From Owenweeksia sp964619125 (lineage in GTDB: Bacteria > Bacteroidota > Bacteroidia > Flavobacteriales > Schleiferiaceae), in contig CAZUCA010000005.1 of assembly GCA_964619125.1 (NCBI GenBank), positions 1-64,000 on the forward strand: a DNA stretch of 64,000 bases, in the 5' to 3' direction. This document shows positions 45,804-54,511 of this stretch, piece by piece. The notes under the pieces were generated by a model. The model saw only the letters and a list, made by a program, of their open reading frames with translations. It was not told where the DNA came from and did not search any database. Position 1 is the first letter of the stretch; the number at the start of each line of letters is the position of its first letter. The position numbers and the translations under genes were made by a program.

Positions 45804-47994
45804 TGCTCTTGTGTTTTGTATTTAAAATCCCGGCCAGGCGGCTGGCAAAGCTAACTATTTGTTTGATTTCGCTAAGAGTAGCAATTCTTTCTTTTTCGAA
45901 AATAAGCAAAGCGTTGTCCCTGCTTTCCAGGTGATAAATCTTATTACTCTGGAAAAAATCGATCAGTTGATCATCGAGAAAGTGTATGATTTCAACCCGT
46001 TCACGTCCCTTAACCTTAAAGGTGCGCGAAAAATCGGGATGTTTAGCGAAGTTGATATCGTGGAAACCGGCCAGGTGCGCTACTTTGTCGAGCAGGTTCT
46101 CCTTATCCATCACAAAGCTTGGTATAAGATAGGGCAAAGTGAGCACCAGCATGGTACTGTGGCGACGTTCACGCGCAATAAATTCACCTTCATGATAATC
46201 GATATCGGCCAGCTCCACCTCTACCCTGCCTACACTACCCTGTACCCGGTTGCGACCACGGTCAATGAGGCGGGTTTCAAAGAACTGGAAGCGGCTGAAC
46301 TTGGGGAACACAAAGAATTCATCTGCGTCGAAGCGCCAATGAAGCTTATTGGAGTATAAACGTAAAGCCTTTTGGCGGCGGCTGAGTTCTGAGCGATTGG
46401 TAACATTGGCAGATAATGGCAATTTAGGAGCCAGTGGGTGTGCCGAGCTGCTCTTGAGGTCATCGAGCCCGATAATTTCCAGATCGCCACCTCCATTCCT
46501 GAAATTCTGATGATAACTGTGCAACTGCTCCATTACGGAGTAGTCCACAAAGTCGCTCAGGCTGAAATCCACAATCACCGAACTGTCAGGAGGAATGCTA
46601 TCCAGTTTGCGCTTCACCCCTATAAAGTTGATGAAATTGCTATAAGCCTTAACACTCAGGTGGTAGATGTTACCCTCCTCACGATACAAAAGGGTATTGG
46701 GTTTGAAAAAGTAACGTACCAAAAGGCGAATGCGGCCGGTTACAATAAACTGCAGCACCAAGGTGGCTACAATACCGGTGGCGATACCGCTTATTAGCCC
46801 GAGGAAAATGGTACTGAACAAGGTGATCAGAAATATCAGCAATTGTCCTTTACCTACCTGGGCAATACGCTGAAATACTGCCGGTTCGGCCAGGCGGTAG
46901 CCGGTAAATACCAGAATAGCAGCCAGGGCGGAGAGTGGCAATAAATTTAGGGCATGGCTCAGGAGGAGAATAAAGAGCAGGAGGAATAAGCCATGAAAAA
47001 AGTTAGACATTCTGCCCCGGGCACCGTTATTGACATTTACGGAGCTGCGGGCAATTACCGTTACCACATTAAGGCCGCCTACTGCGCCACTGGCCATAGT
47101 AGCAAGCCCCAGGGCACGCAGGTCTTTATTTACATTGGAACGCCGGTGCAGAGGATCAAGTTTATCAACTGCCTTAATGCTGAGCAGGCTTTCAATGGTG
47201 GCAATCAGGGTTAAGGCAATTACCACTCCCCAAAAATCGCCGCTCTGCCACCTGGCAAAATCAGGGTGGGCGAGATCAGTTAAAATATTGTCGGGGATAC
47301 TAATCAGGTATTCCTTGCCCAAAGGTTCGATATCGATAATGTGACGAGACATCAGGGTGGCGGCTATACCGATAAGCACAATCCACACCGGTGCCGGTAT
47401 GAAAGATAAAGGATGCCGCACATTAGAGTAAAAAATCATGATACCGAGGGCAAAAAGGCCGGTAAATATGGCTGGCGACGGCACATTGCCACTAAACACC
47501 CGGGCAATGGTATCGGGCAGGGCCAGGTAAAAACCGATGGTGGTACTGGCCTCTGGATTGCTCACACCCAGCATTACATGGAGCTGCTTAGCCATAATTA
47601 TAAGGCCAATGGCTGCCAGCATTCCCTGTACTGCCGCCGAGGGAAATAAATCACTTAAAAACCCCAGACGCAGGAGACCAAAAAGATACAGCAGCCCCCC
47701 CGAAACAATGATGGCGGCAAGGGTATAGAGATAACCCTGGTAAGCATCACCCGCACCAAGGGTACTGATGGCAGCCAGTGTTACCACCACCAGGCCATTG
47801 CCGGGACCGGTAATAGTGACGTGTGACCCTCCCAATACCGACACCAGAACACCTCCGACAATCGCCGATATAATCCCCGAAATGGGCGGTGCTCCTGAGG
47901 CTAAGGCCAGGCCCAGTGCCAGTGGTAAGGCAATGAGCGATACCACGAAACCGGGGAATATATTTTTCCTGATATTTTGAATGAACCCGGTCAC
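45742..47994 (-). CDS. SulP-family anion transporter with STAS and an extra C-terminal domain
   Basis: This predicted 750-residue inner-membrane transporter of the SLC26/SulP group likely carries sulfate, bicarbonate or another anion. The membrane part (about 1-430) has PGFVVSLIALPLALGLALASG, ITGPGNGLVVV and AVDKLDPLHRRSNVNKDL, typical of the family. A STAS domain follows (about 440-530, SSVIVDFSLSDFVDYSVMEQL). A further region of about 200 residues contains FHDINFAKHPDFSRTFKVKG, which is not part of SulP/STAS and which I can only call an uncharacterised domain. The start is placed at the GTG one base after the stress-protein stop; a TTG 24 bases upstream is the alternative. The end overlaps miaE by 62 bases. 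Confidence 0.88.
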   Translation of the reverse strand: MTGFIQNIRKNIFPGFVVSLIALPLALGLALASGAPPISGIISAIVGGVLVSVLGGSHVTITGPGNGLVVVTLAAISTLGAGDAYQGYLYTLAAIIVSGGLLYLFGLLRLGFLSDLFPSAAVQGMLAAIGLIIMAKQLHVMLGVSNPEASTTIGFYLALPDTIARVFSGNVPSPAIFTGLFALGIMIFYSNVRHPLSFIPAPVWIVLIGIAATLMSRHIIDIEPLGKEYLISIPDNILTDLAHPDFARWQSGDFWGVVIALTLIATIESLLSIKAVDKLDPLHRRSNVNKDLRALGLATMASGAVGGLNVVTVIARSSVNVNNGARGRMSNFFHGLFLLLFILLLSHALNLLPLSALAAILVFTGYRLAEPAVFQRIAQVGKGQLLIFLITLFSTIFLGLISGIATGIVATLVLQFIVTGRIRLLVRYFFKPNTLLYREEGNIYHLSVKAYSNFINFIGVKRKLDSIPPDSSVIVDFSLSDFVDYSVMEQLHSYHQNFRNGGGDLEIIGLDDLKSSSAHPLAPKLPLSANVTNRSELSRRQKALRLYSNKLHWRFDADEFFVFPKFSRFQFFETRLIDRGRNRVQGSVGRVEVELADIDYHEGEFIARERRHSTMLVLTLPYLIPSFVMDKENLLDKVAHLAGFHDINFAKHPDFSRTFKVKGRERVEIIHFLDDQLIDFFQSNKIYHLESRDNALLIFEKERIATLSEIKQIVSFASRLAGILNTKHKSNAETETADRSEVGKRSREKH

Positions 47995-47995
47995 A

Positions 47996-48853
47996 TTAGT
48001 TTTTTCGGCTATGAACAATCAATAAATCACAGGGCAACTCAGAGAGGATATACTCCAGGTCATGAGTGAAGACCCGATCAAGAAAGCCGAGCTTGGTATC
48101 GGGGTTGTTCATTACCAACAGGTCGGCACAAATCGTTTGGGCAAAGTGGCCGATAGAATAGCCCTTGCGGCCAAAGATCACTTTTTGATTTACATATAAT
48201 TCAGGATCGTACTGTACCTCGTCGAGGATACGCTTGATGCGGGTTTGCTCCTTCACCTCAATCTCCTGCTTTACCTCACTGGCCTGCACCAGCGAGGCAT
48301 CATCTTCAATGCGGGTACCCACCTCCGAGTCTTCCACCTCCTCAATAATCTGTACTTCGGAGGAACCAAAGTGTTCCGCCACGGCGAGGGCTGTTTTCAC
48401 GGTGTGCTCGGTTTTAGGATGGCGCAGTCCGTTCACCACTATCTTGCCGCAGTTAGATTGCAACTGATGAGGGTGGGTCATCAACAGGATGGAACAATTG
48501 GCCTTGCGTACCAGGCGGCGGGCGATGGACCCCCGGTAGTAGCGCAATAAACCTTCGCGCGGCAGGGCACCGGCAATAAGCAGGTCCACCTGGTGCTTTT
48601 CGGCCACTCTCAGCAGCGCTTCGGTGGGGTCGCCCGATTCCCAGATAAGGCTGGTGGCCGCACGATCACCACCGGCCGCCTCTACCGCTTTCCAGACCTT
48701 CTTCTCCATCTCAGCGTCAAAGTCGCCGACATGGATAAGTAAGAGTTCTTTGCCGATCATCCTGGTAATCCTGATGGACTCACTGATATTGGCCTCCATA
48801 TTAGGGGAAAAGGCAATAGCAGTAGCAACCGTATGGAAGGGTTTAGATAGCAT
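47996..48853 (-). CDS. tandem universal stress protein (UspA family)
   Basis: This 285-residue protein has two UspA-like domains in tandem. The first (1 to about 140) has TVATAIAFSPN, LLIAGALPREGLLRYYRGSIARRLVRKANCSILLM, a recognisable variant of the G-x2-G-x9-G(S/T) nucleotide loop. The second (about 150-285) is divergent (ADLLVMNNPD...LPCDLLIVHS) and lacks a clear nucleotide loop. Such proteins support survival under starvation or oxidative stress; the ligand here is unknown. It is the first gene of the cluster usp - SulP - miaE - sensor - regulator - gcvT. Close spacing to the SulP start implies one transcript. Confidence 0.9.
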   Translation of the reverse strand: MLSKPFHTVATAIAFSPNMEANISESIRITRMIGKELLLIHVGDFDAEMEKKVWKAVEAAGGDRAATSLIWESGDPTEALLRVAEKHQVDLLIAGALPREGLLRYYRGSIARRLVRKANCSILLMTHPHQLQSNCGKIVVNGLRHPKTEHTVKTALAVAEHFGSSEVQIIEEVEDSEVGTRIEDDASLVQASEVKQEIEVKEQTRIKRILDEVQYDPELYVNQKVIFGRKGYSIGHFAQTICADLLVMNNPDTKLGFLDRVFTHDLEYILSELPCDLLIVHSRKN

Positions 48854-48922
48854 GAGTAGTGTTTTGTTTAAAACAAGGATACTAAATTAAGTTAAGTTAA
48901 GCAGCAAGCTCCCCCAGGCTAT

Positions 48923-48966
48923 AAAAAAAGCCGCCCCGACGCTGGTCTTTGCCAGGTCGGGGCGGC
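48923..48966 (-). terminator. intrinsic terminator of the beta-propeller protein gene
   Basis: On the minus strand GCCGCCCCGAC (48966-48956) pairs with GTCGGGGCGGC (48940-48930), with inner pairing CTGGC/CCAG, and a T7 tract follows. Confidence 0.92.
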
Positions 48967-48990
48967 CCTCAGAATTTATACAGCTATAAA

Positions 48991-51900
48991 CTAGTACTTG
49001 ATAAACTTACCGCTGGTTACTTTACCATTGGCAGTCATGCTGATTACATAAGTACCGCGCGGCAGTGAAGAAACGTTTACGCTAATTTCTTCCACGCCGG
49101 GATTAAGCTTGTCGAAGCGGGCGGTTTTCACCAGCTTGCCGGCAATGTTGCGGATGCTTACCTCCACGTCACTGCGGTTCTGAAGATCGAGTTCGATATT
49201 CACATCCTGGGCGGTGGGGTTTGGATACACATTCAGCTGGGCAGCGGCCTCTTTAACGTCATATTCAGCCAAACTTACCGGCTTATACTGAACATAATCA
49301 GCAGCATAATTGGAACGATGGATACCACGGCCGTAAGTTCCGGCCCAGATACCACCTTCCCACTCTTTACCAATGTCATAGCGCACAGTTAGATCCTGCT
49401 GCAGCGACAGTACCATTACATTACCCAAACCGTCATTGGCAGGAGCCCATTCAGTGGCGGTTCCCCTAGTAATGTCATCAGTTACAAACACACCGTATTC
49501 GGTACCTACCAGTACTTCTGTAGCATCAGGGTCATTGAAGTTAAAGATGGCACAGTAAGCAGGGATAGCCGGGAATGGTGAAGCTGAAGCACTTTGTGGG
49601 TTACCCACCTGAATGTTAGAAGGGCTGGCAGCACTGGCATTGGGTACATACACTACGTGGTTAGAACCGCCATAATTGCCAATGGTAATTACCAGCTTAT
49701 CCTTATCAAAGGGGTGGAAAGCAACGCCTGTAACAGTTTGACCATTAGAATTGTAAATCAGGTCTTTCTTCACAATTGAGGTACTGCCTCTCAGGAAGGT
49801 GGTACCGGTATAAAGGCTGTCAATATCAGCAGAAGCCGAATCACGGGCGTTGATCAGGTTAGAAATCCGCCATACGTTACCGGCATCAGTACCTACCACC
49901 ACCATATCGCCATCACCTGACACATCAATTGAAGTGGGTGCCTCATTATTGCTAAGGGCAGCGATATGCCACCACTCAGGCACTCCTGATACATCACTCA
50001 GTACTTCACGGGTCATCCAAATACCGCCGTCATGGTTGCCGAAGGAACGACGAATGGTGCGCAAACCAATAACCATAAAGGCCTGTCGGGGATCCTGAAA
50101 CAGGTACTCCTCACCGGGAGAAAGAGCCATAGGCAAAGTATCGTAAACCGGAATATCACCGTTAGCACTGAAGAAACGCAATACGGTACCGGCATCGTAG
50201 CGCACGTCCACTTTAGCGAATACCTGGGCACTGTTTACCGGATTGTTGAAAATAGCGGTAAACGCTCCGGTTTGAGGATCAAAGGTACCCTCGCCATCAC
50301 CACGTAATTCACCGCTGGCGTTGTCCCAGGTCAAAAGTTGGTTGCCGGCCGAAATCTCGATTGAAGAAGGCACGAAGATGCTTGAGTCACGTGCCCACAG
50401 AGTGTCATTGCTGGGCGTAATGGAATCAATGTAACGGTAGCTGTAAGGGCGGGGAAACTTGTCGCCAAAGATGGTTTTTCCACCGCCAACACCGAGGTTG
50501 AGTACTACCGGATCTGCACCTAAACGCAGCGAGTCAGTACTGTTGGGGTCATCAAATTTTTCCCACAGCTTGTAAGGCATAATCCAGTTAGACCACTGGG
50601 AGGTACCAATTACCGAAGATAAGGGGTTGTTGCTGTTATAGCCCCAGTCCATACGGGGACGATCAATAAAATTGTCATAAGACTGACCATAATCGGTAGA
50701 ACGGGCAATGGTACCGCGCTGTGATTCGGAAAACACAATACCCGGCGACAGGCGTGACATCTGGGCATAACCACCGTCACCACCGCGCACTTCCTTACCA
50801 TTCATAGGGAAAAAGCCTGAGGGGTCGATCAGGAAAGTACCGTTATCCTGGGTACCGCCCATCACCATATTGTTTGGCCCTAAGCCGATATGGTAAAACT
50901 GGGTGGTTTGATAACCTTTATTTAAGGCCGAAAAAGTCTGGCCGTTATCGGTAGTTCTGAAAATACCACCGTCGTTTACAATATAAAAGGTACCAGGGTT
51001 TTTACCGAATACAATATTGTGGTTATCAGCATGAACGTAATAAGGCTGAGTTGGGTCGAGGAACCACTGCGAAAGTTGTTGCCAGCCATTGGCATCACTC
51101 CACTCGTAGAGGTCAAGACCACCTACAATAATGCGATCCTTATTATTGGGGTCAACCGTAAGGGCGTTGTTATAATACCCCTGGTTGGCATGGATATTAA
51201 GCTGTGGGCCACCGGTGCCAATTACCGACCAGCTACTACCACCATCGGTAGAACGATATACCTTATCGAGCGACTGGTTGTTTTTAATGGAAGTAACATA
51301 AACGTAGTTCTCATCCTGTGGGCTCACAGCAATCCGCATGCGGTTAGCATTGGTAGGAATACCGTTACCAGTGATTTGTACAAAGGAATTATCGTTACCG
51401 TTTGGTGACTTGTAAATGGCCGATCCTGCCTTTACCCATACCGCCCCCGAAGGAGTAACGGTCATATCAGGTGCTTGCTGCAGTACCCCAAGACTCAACA
51501 ATGGGTTGGTCCAGGTAACACCGCCGTCATCACTGCGACGCAGTCCGCGGTTGGTAGCGGCATAAAGCCGTTGAGGATTATTGGGATCCACTTCCAGTTT
51601 ACCCACATTGGCAAACTCTGCCCCGGTAGAAGTAGGTACAGTGCTGGGCAGGATGCTAATCTGACCGGAAGTGCTCAACTTATAAATTCCACCACCAGTA
51701 GCCTGGGGAGTAGTGGTATTGCCGTTACCGTTATAACTACCATACATACCTTCACCGGTACCAAAATAGATAGTACCATCACTAGCCTGGTCTATACAGG
51801 TAACGGCCAGGTTGGGCTGATCAGTAGTCAGTTCGGTCCAGCTGGCGCCGGAGTTGGTGCTTTTAAAGAGGCCACCGCTTACGCTACCCGCGTAAAGTAC

Positions 51901-52242
51901 ATTGCTGCTGTCTTTATCGATAAGGAAAGCACGTGAGCGACCGCCGAAATTATCAGGGCCAACCGGCATCCAGTTGAAATTGACGCTGGACTTTTTAGCA
52001 AATTTCTGCATTTCTGCCACCTGCTTTTTCCCAGCCAAAAGTTCTTCAATGCTTACCTCACCGGTAGCCTTGTTTGCACGAACCATTTTCCACCACTCAG
52101 CAGCACCGGCAAACTCCTGCCCTTCCTGCTGCTCATGCATCCTTGGTTTGTAGTAGTCCTTTTCGGCCGAATTCATTGTAACCGTGGCGATTGCCCCGGC
52201 TCCGGCAGCGGCCAAAAGACCATAAAATAATCCTCTTTTCAT
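48991..52242 (-). CDS. secreted sortilin/BNR-type beta-propeller protein with T9SS sorting domain
   Basis: This 1083-residue exported protein has an N-terminal signal segment and a short helical region (to about residue 90). A long beta-propeller region follows, with repeated BNR/Asp-box phrases such as GGLFKSTNSGASW, GLRRSDDGGVTW, VYRSTDGGSSW and GIFRTTDNGQTF. This is the VPS10/sortilin-like or WD40/YVTN-like glycosyl-hydrolase fold class. The last 80 residues form a type A sorting domain (LNVYPNPTAQDV...GKFIKY). No sialidase catalytic set is evident, so a binding role is more likely than hydrolysis. A TAnnTTTG element lies about 35 bases upstream. Confidence 0.88.
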   Translation of the reverse strand: MKRGLFYGLLAAAGAGAIATVTMNSAEKDYYKPRMHEQQEGQEFAGAAEWWKMVRANKATGEVSIEELLAGKKQVAEMQKFAKKSSVNFNWMPVGPDNFGGRSRAFLIDKDSSNVLYAGSVSGGLFKSTNSGASWTELTTDQPNLAVTCIDQASDGTIYFGTGEGMYGSYNGNGNTTTPQATGGGIYKLSTSGQISILPSTVPTSTGAEFANVGKLEVDPNNPQRLYAATNRGLRRSDDGGVTWTNPLLSLGVLQQAPDMTVTPSGAVWVKAGSAIYKSPNGNDNSFVQITGNGIPTNANRMRIAVSPQDENYVYVTSIKNNQSLDKVYRSTDGGSSWSVIGTGGPQLNIHANQGYYNNALTVDPNNKDRIIVGGLDLYEWSDANGWQQLSQWFLDPTQPYYVHADNHNIVFGKNPGTFYIVNDGGIFRTTDNGQTFSALNKGYQTTQFYHIGLGPNNMVMGGTQDNGTFLIDPSGFFPMNGKEVRGGDGGYAQMSRLSPGIVFSESQRGTIARSTDYGQSYDNFIDRPRMDWGYNSNNPLSSVIGTSQWSNWIMPYKLWEKFDDPNSTDSLRLGADPVVLNLGVGGGKTIFGDKFPRPYSYRYIDSITPSNDTLWARDSSIFVPSSIEISAGNQLLTWDNASGELRGDGEGTFDPQTGAFTAIFNNPVNSAQVFAKVDVRYDAGTVLRFFSANGDIPVYDTLPMALSPGEEYLFQDPRQAFMVIGLRTIRRSFGNHDGGIWMTREVLSDVSGVPEWWHIAALSNNEAPTSIDVSGDGDMVVVGTDAGNVWRISNLINARDSASADIDSLYTGTTFLRGSTSIVKKDLIYNSNGQTVTGVAFHPFDKDKLVITIGNYGGSNHVVYVPNASAASPSNIQVGNPQSASASPFPAIPAYCAIFNFNDPDATEVLVGTEYGVFVTDDITRGTATEWAPANDGLGNVMVLSLQQDLTVRYDIGKEWEGGIWAGTYGRGIHRSNYAADYVQYKPVSLAEYDVKEAAAQLNVYPNPTAQDVNIELDLQNRSDVEVSIRNIAGKLVKTARFDKLNPGVEEISVNVSSLPRGTYVISMTANGKVTSGKFIKY

Positions 52243-52276
52243 GCTGTACTAGTTATTCTGATTTTTCCGAATTGCG

Positions 52277-52284
52277 CAAATATA
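52277..52284 (-). promoter_or_regulatory. -7 promoter element of the beta-propeller gene
   Basis: On the minus strand this reads TATATTTG, an exact TAnnTTTG match, 34 bases before the ATG at 52242. No -33 TTTG is seen at the right distance. Confidence 0.45.
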
Positions 52285-52307
52285 ATTGACAAAGACTTAA
52301 CTGAGCC

Positions 52308-53189
52308 CTAAAACATGTGTTTCTCGGCATGATAGGAGCTGCGCACCAATGGCCCGCTCTCAATATACCTGAAGCCCATCTCAAGGCCAATTTCTTTATA
52401 CTTTTCAAATTGTTCAGGACTCACAAACTCCTGAACCGGCAAATGTTGTGGGGTTGGTTGTAGATACTGTCCCAGGGTCACAATGTCTACCCCGGCCTGG
52501 CGCAGGTCCTGTAGTGCCTCTATCACCTCATCTTCCTGCTCTCCCAAACCAAGCATAATACCGCTTTTGGTACGGGGCAGGCCAGCTTCCTTGAGGTAAC
52601 GTAAAACGGCTAGGCTGCGATCATACCGGGCCTGAATGCGAACCTTACGGGTAAGCCTTCGCACTGTTTCCATATTGTGACTTACAATCTCAGGAGCCAC
52701 CGCTACAATACGGTCGATATTGTTAAATTCTCCCTTAAAATCAGGGATAAGGGTTTCCATGGTGGTGCCCGGGCTCATCCGCCTTACCGCTTTTACCGTT
52801 TCGGCCCAGATGATTGATCCGCCATCGCGCAGGTCATCGCGATCCACCGAGGTCAGCACACAATGCTTTACCTCCATCAGTTTCACCGATCTCGCCACCC
52901 GCTCGGGTTCGTCCCAATCCACTGCATCCGGACGGCCGGTTTTCACCGAACAAAATCCACAGCTGCGGGTACACACATTGCCGAGTATCATAAAGGTCGC
53001 CGTTCCGGCTCCCCAACATTCGCCCATATTGGGGCAGTTTCCACTCTGGCAGATGGTGTGCAAACCGTAATTGTCAACCAGTTTGCGAACATTTTTATAA
53101 TTCTCTCCGGTGGGCAGCTTTACCCTTAACCACCTGGGTTTACTACGCTTTGCCGGCTTTAGAGCCGCGTCAGCCAATAATTCGCTCAT
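52308..53189 (-). CDS. lipA: lipoyl synthase LipA
   Basis: LipA is a radical SAM enzyme that inserts two sulfurs into protein-bound octanoyl chains to make lipoate. The 293-residue protein has the auxiliary cluster cysteines C47, C52 and C58 (CQSGNCPNMGECWG) and the radical SAM set C73, C77 and C80 (CTRSCGFC). The conserved C-terminal serine region is RSSYHAE. Length is typical. Its start overlaps the stop of the outer-membrane barrel gene (TAATG). Targets in this window would include the E2 protein at 15836-17182 and, through H-protein, the glycine cleavage system. Confidence 0.96.
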   Translation of the reverse strand: MSELLADAALKPAKRSKPRWLRVKLPTGENYKNVRKLVDNYGLHTICQSGNCPNMGECWGAGTATFMILGNVCTRSCGFCSVKTGRPDAVDWDEPERVARSVKLMEVKHCVLTSVDRDDLRDGGSIIWAETVKAVRRMSPGTTMETLIPDFKGEFNNIDRIVAVAPEIVSHNMETVRRLTRKVRIQARYDRSLAVLRYLKEAGLPRTKSGIMLGLGEQEDEVIEALQDLRQAGVDIVTLGQYLQPTPQHLPVQEFVSPEQFEKYKEIGLEMGFRYIESGPLVRSSYHAEKHMF

Positions 53190-53944
53190 TAATTTTTTCT
53201 GTATCCGAAATTGAAAGCAATGTACATCTGAAAGAAACTGGCCCAGTTGACATCCTCGCCCGGGGCCTCGTAAAAGATGGGAACTTCACTAAAAAAATAA
53301 TCGAAGACCATTCCTGCTTCTAATGCCGTTACTTTCTTTTCAATTAATTGATAATCAAAGTTAAATCCGAGCTTTCCATAAAGCCCCGGTCTTAATTTGG
53401 TTTCACCAATTCCCTTAAAAAAATTGGCTTCACCTATTATGGTAGACGGCTGAAAGTCTTCAGGGTTGTATCGAACGGCAACATTTTCTACCTGTCCATC
53501 CTCTAAACCCCTTTGAATATTGAGGTAAATGGGCTTTAAGAGCCCCAGAGAGAGCCCGCCGCTATAGATTAAACTGATGGAAACGGTGCCTTTATCGGTT
53601 TTATCAAAGAGAATTTTTTCGCGCACATAACCAGCGCGCAGAGTGTAAAAGGAATTAATCCGATTATACACGAACCCCCGGCTGTTTGCTGCCCGTACCG
53701 GCTGGATTTTCACCTCCTTGGGGTGACGCAATTTCACCAGATCAAGTTCGAGTCCCTGTTTGTTATAACCATCTATAAATTTGAGGTAGCGGCCATTAAT
53801 GGCATATCCGCGTGAATGACCAATCAGCCCCAAAGTGTACTCACGGTCATACACCTGCCGGCGAAAGTCAGCAGAAGTTTCCAGCTGGGCCTGCAATGCA
53901 AAGCCGCTGCAAACAATAATAAGGGTGAATAATCTTTTAAGCAT
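53189..53944 (-). CDS. outer-membrane beta-barrel protein, unknown function
   Basis: This 251-residue protein (from the ATG at 53944, MLKRLFTLIIVCSGFALQAQ) has a clear signal peptide and then alternating aromatic/polar strands ending in an aromatic-rich strand (MYIAFNFGYRKN), typical of a small outer-membrane barrel. I recognise no named family. An in-frame start at 54073 is rejected because it would overlap ytxJ by over 130 bases and has no leader. The chosen start overlaps the ytxJ stop by eight bases and the end is coupled to lipA. Why a barrel lies between bacilliredoxin and lipoate synthase is not clear. Confidence 0.7.
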   Translation of the reverse strand: MLKRLFTLIIVCSGFALQAQLETSADFRRQVYDREYTLGLIGHSRGYAINGRYLKFIDGYNKQGLELDLVKLRHPKEVKIQPVRAANSRGFVYNRINSFYTLRAGYVREKILFDKTDKGTVSISLIYSGGLSLGLLKPIYLNIQRGLEDGQVENVAVRYNPEDFQPSTIIGEANFFKGIGETKLRPGLYGKLGFNFDYQLIEKKVTALEAGMVFDYFFSEVPIFYEAPGEDVNWASFFQMYIAFNFGYRKN

Positions 53945-54284
53945 TCGTCGCCTCATTAATAATCTCCTGTGGCGCAATAGCCTGATGAGATCGGTGATAA
54001 ACACACTGGCCGTCTTTGATAAGAAGAACCTGCGGTGACTCATGCTGAACGTCGAAATCACGGGCAATTGCATTGGATATCTCCCGGTAGCGGATCAGAT
54101 CGAGGTAATACACCGGCAATTCTTCCACACTTAAGTTCCAGCCCCTCTGAAAGCGGCTGTAAACCATACTACTGATAGCACAACGGGTACTGTGTTTGAA
54201 AATCAACACCCCATTGTCACGCTGCCGTGACTGGTCATCAATCTCCTTAAGTTGCTGCTTGTCAGTTAATTCTATAAAATTCAT
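53937..54284 (-). CDS. ytxJ: bacilliredoxin-like monothiol protein YtxJ/BrxC
   Basis: This 115-residue thioredoxin-fold protein of the YtxJ/BrxC family is predicted to remove bacillithiol from mixed disulfides in the cytoplasm. The active site is KHSTRCAISSM, one cysteine in the position expected for the family, and the cis-proline region is ESPQVLLIKDG. Length is normal. The ATG directly follows the TAG of the 40-residue lipoprotein gene, and the stop overlaps the barrel gene. Its presence implies that this organism makes bacillithiol, though no biosynthesis gene lies in the window. Confidence 0.88.
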   Translation of the reverse strand: MNFIELTDKQQLKEIDDQSRQRDNGVLIFKHSTRCAISSMVYSRFQRGWNLSVEELPVYYLDLIRYREISNAIARDFDVQHESPQVLLIKDGQCVYHRSHQAIAPQEIINEATNA

Positions 54285-54407
54285 CTACGCATTATCAACC
54301 TCTACGGTAGAGTTTTGCGAATAGGCAGGACATTTCTCACTTGAACCACACGACTGCGCCAATATACCCAGGGCCACAACCGTTAACACTGCAATAAGCT
54401 TTTTCAT
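54285..54407 (-). CDS. 40-residue lipoprotein upstream of ytxJ
   Basis: This very short gene runs from an ATG at 54407 to a TAG at 54287-54285, immediately followed by the ytxJ ATG with no gap. The peptide starts MKKLIAVLTVVALGILAQSC, a type II signal with lipobox AQSC (lipidated Cys20), leaving a mature peptide of about 21 residues (CGSSEKCPAYSQ...). It contains a second cysteine in a CPAY phrase. No enzyme role is possible to predict. Coupling to a thiol-exchange protein suggests a redox or envelope link, which is inference. It lies about 30 bases downstream of a promoter element with a palindrome. Confidence 0.7.
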   Translation of the reverse strand: MKKLIAVLTVVALGILAQSCGSSEKCPAYSQNSTVEVDNA

Positions 54408-54436
54408 CTTTCTAAGTTTTGATGTTTCTGACTCTT

Positions 54437-54463
54437 GCTGGCAAAGTTAGTTAAATTGCCAGC
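54437..54463. promoter_or_regulatory. promoter -7 element within an 8-bp palindrome, ytxJ operon
   Basis: GCTGGCAA (54437-54444) and TTGCCAGC (54456-54463) are perfect inverted arms with an 11-base spacer. The minus-strand TAACTTTG (54449-54442), an exact -7 element for the lipoprotein-ytxJ operon, lies across the arm. This is the layout of a repressor operator. It has no T tract on either side, so a terminator is less likely. Confidence 0.5.
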
Positions 54464-54511
54464 TTTATTATTGCTTACTAATCGAACGATAAAGAACGGT
54501 AATTTTTGAGA

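Noticed and set aside
54437..54463. Palindrome as a bidirectional terminator
   Set aside because: It lies between divergent genes, has an 11-base loop and no T tract, and spans a promoter element.
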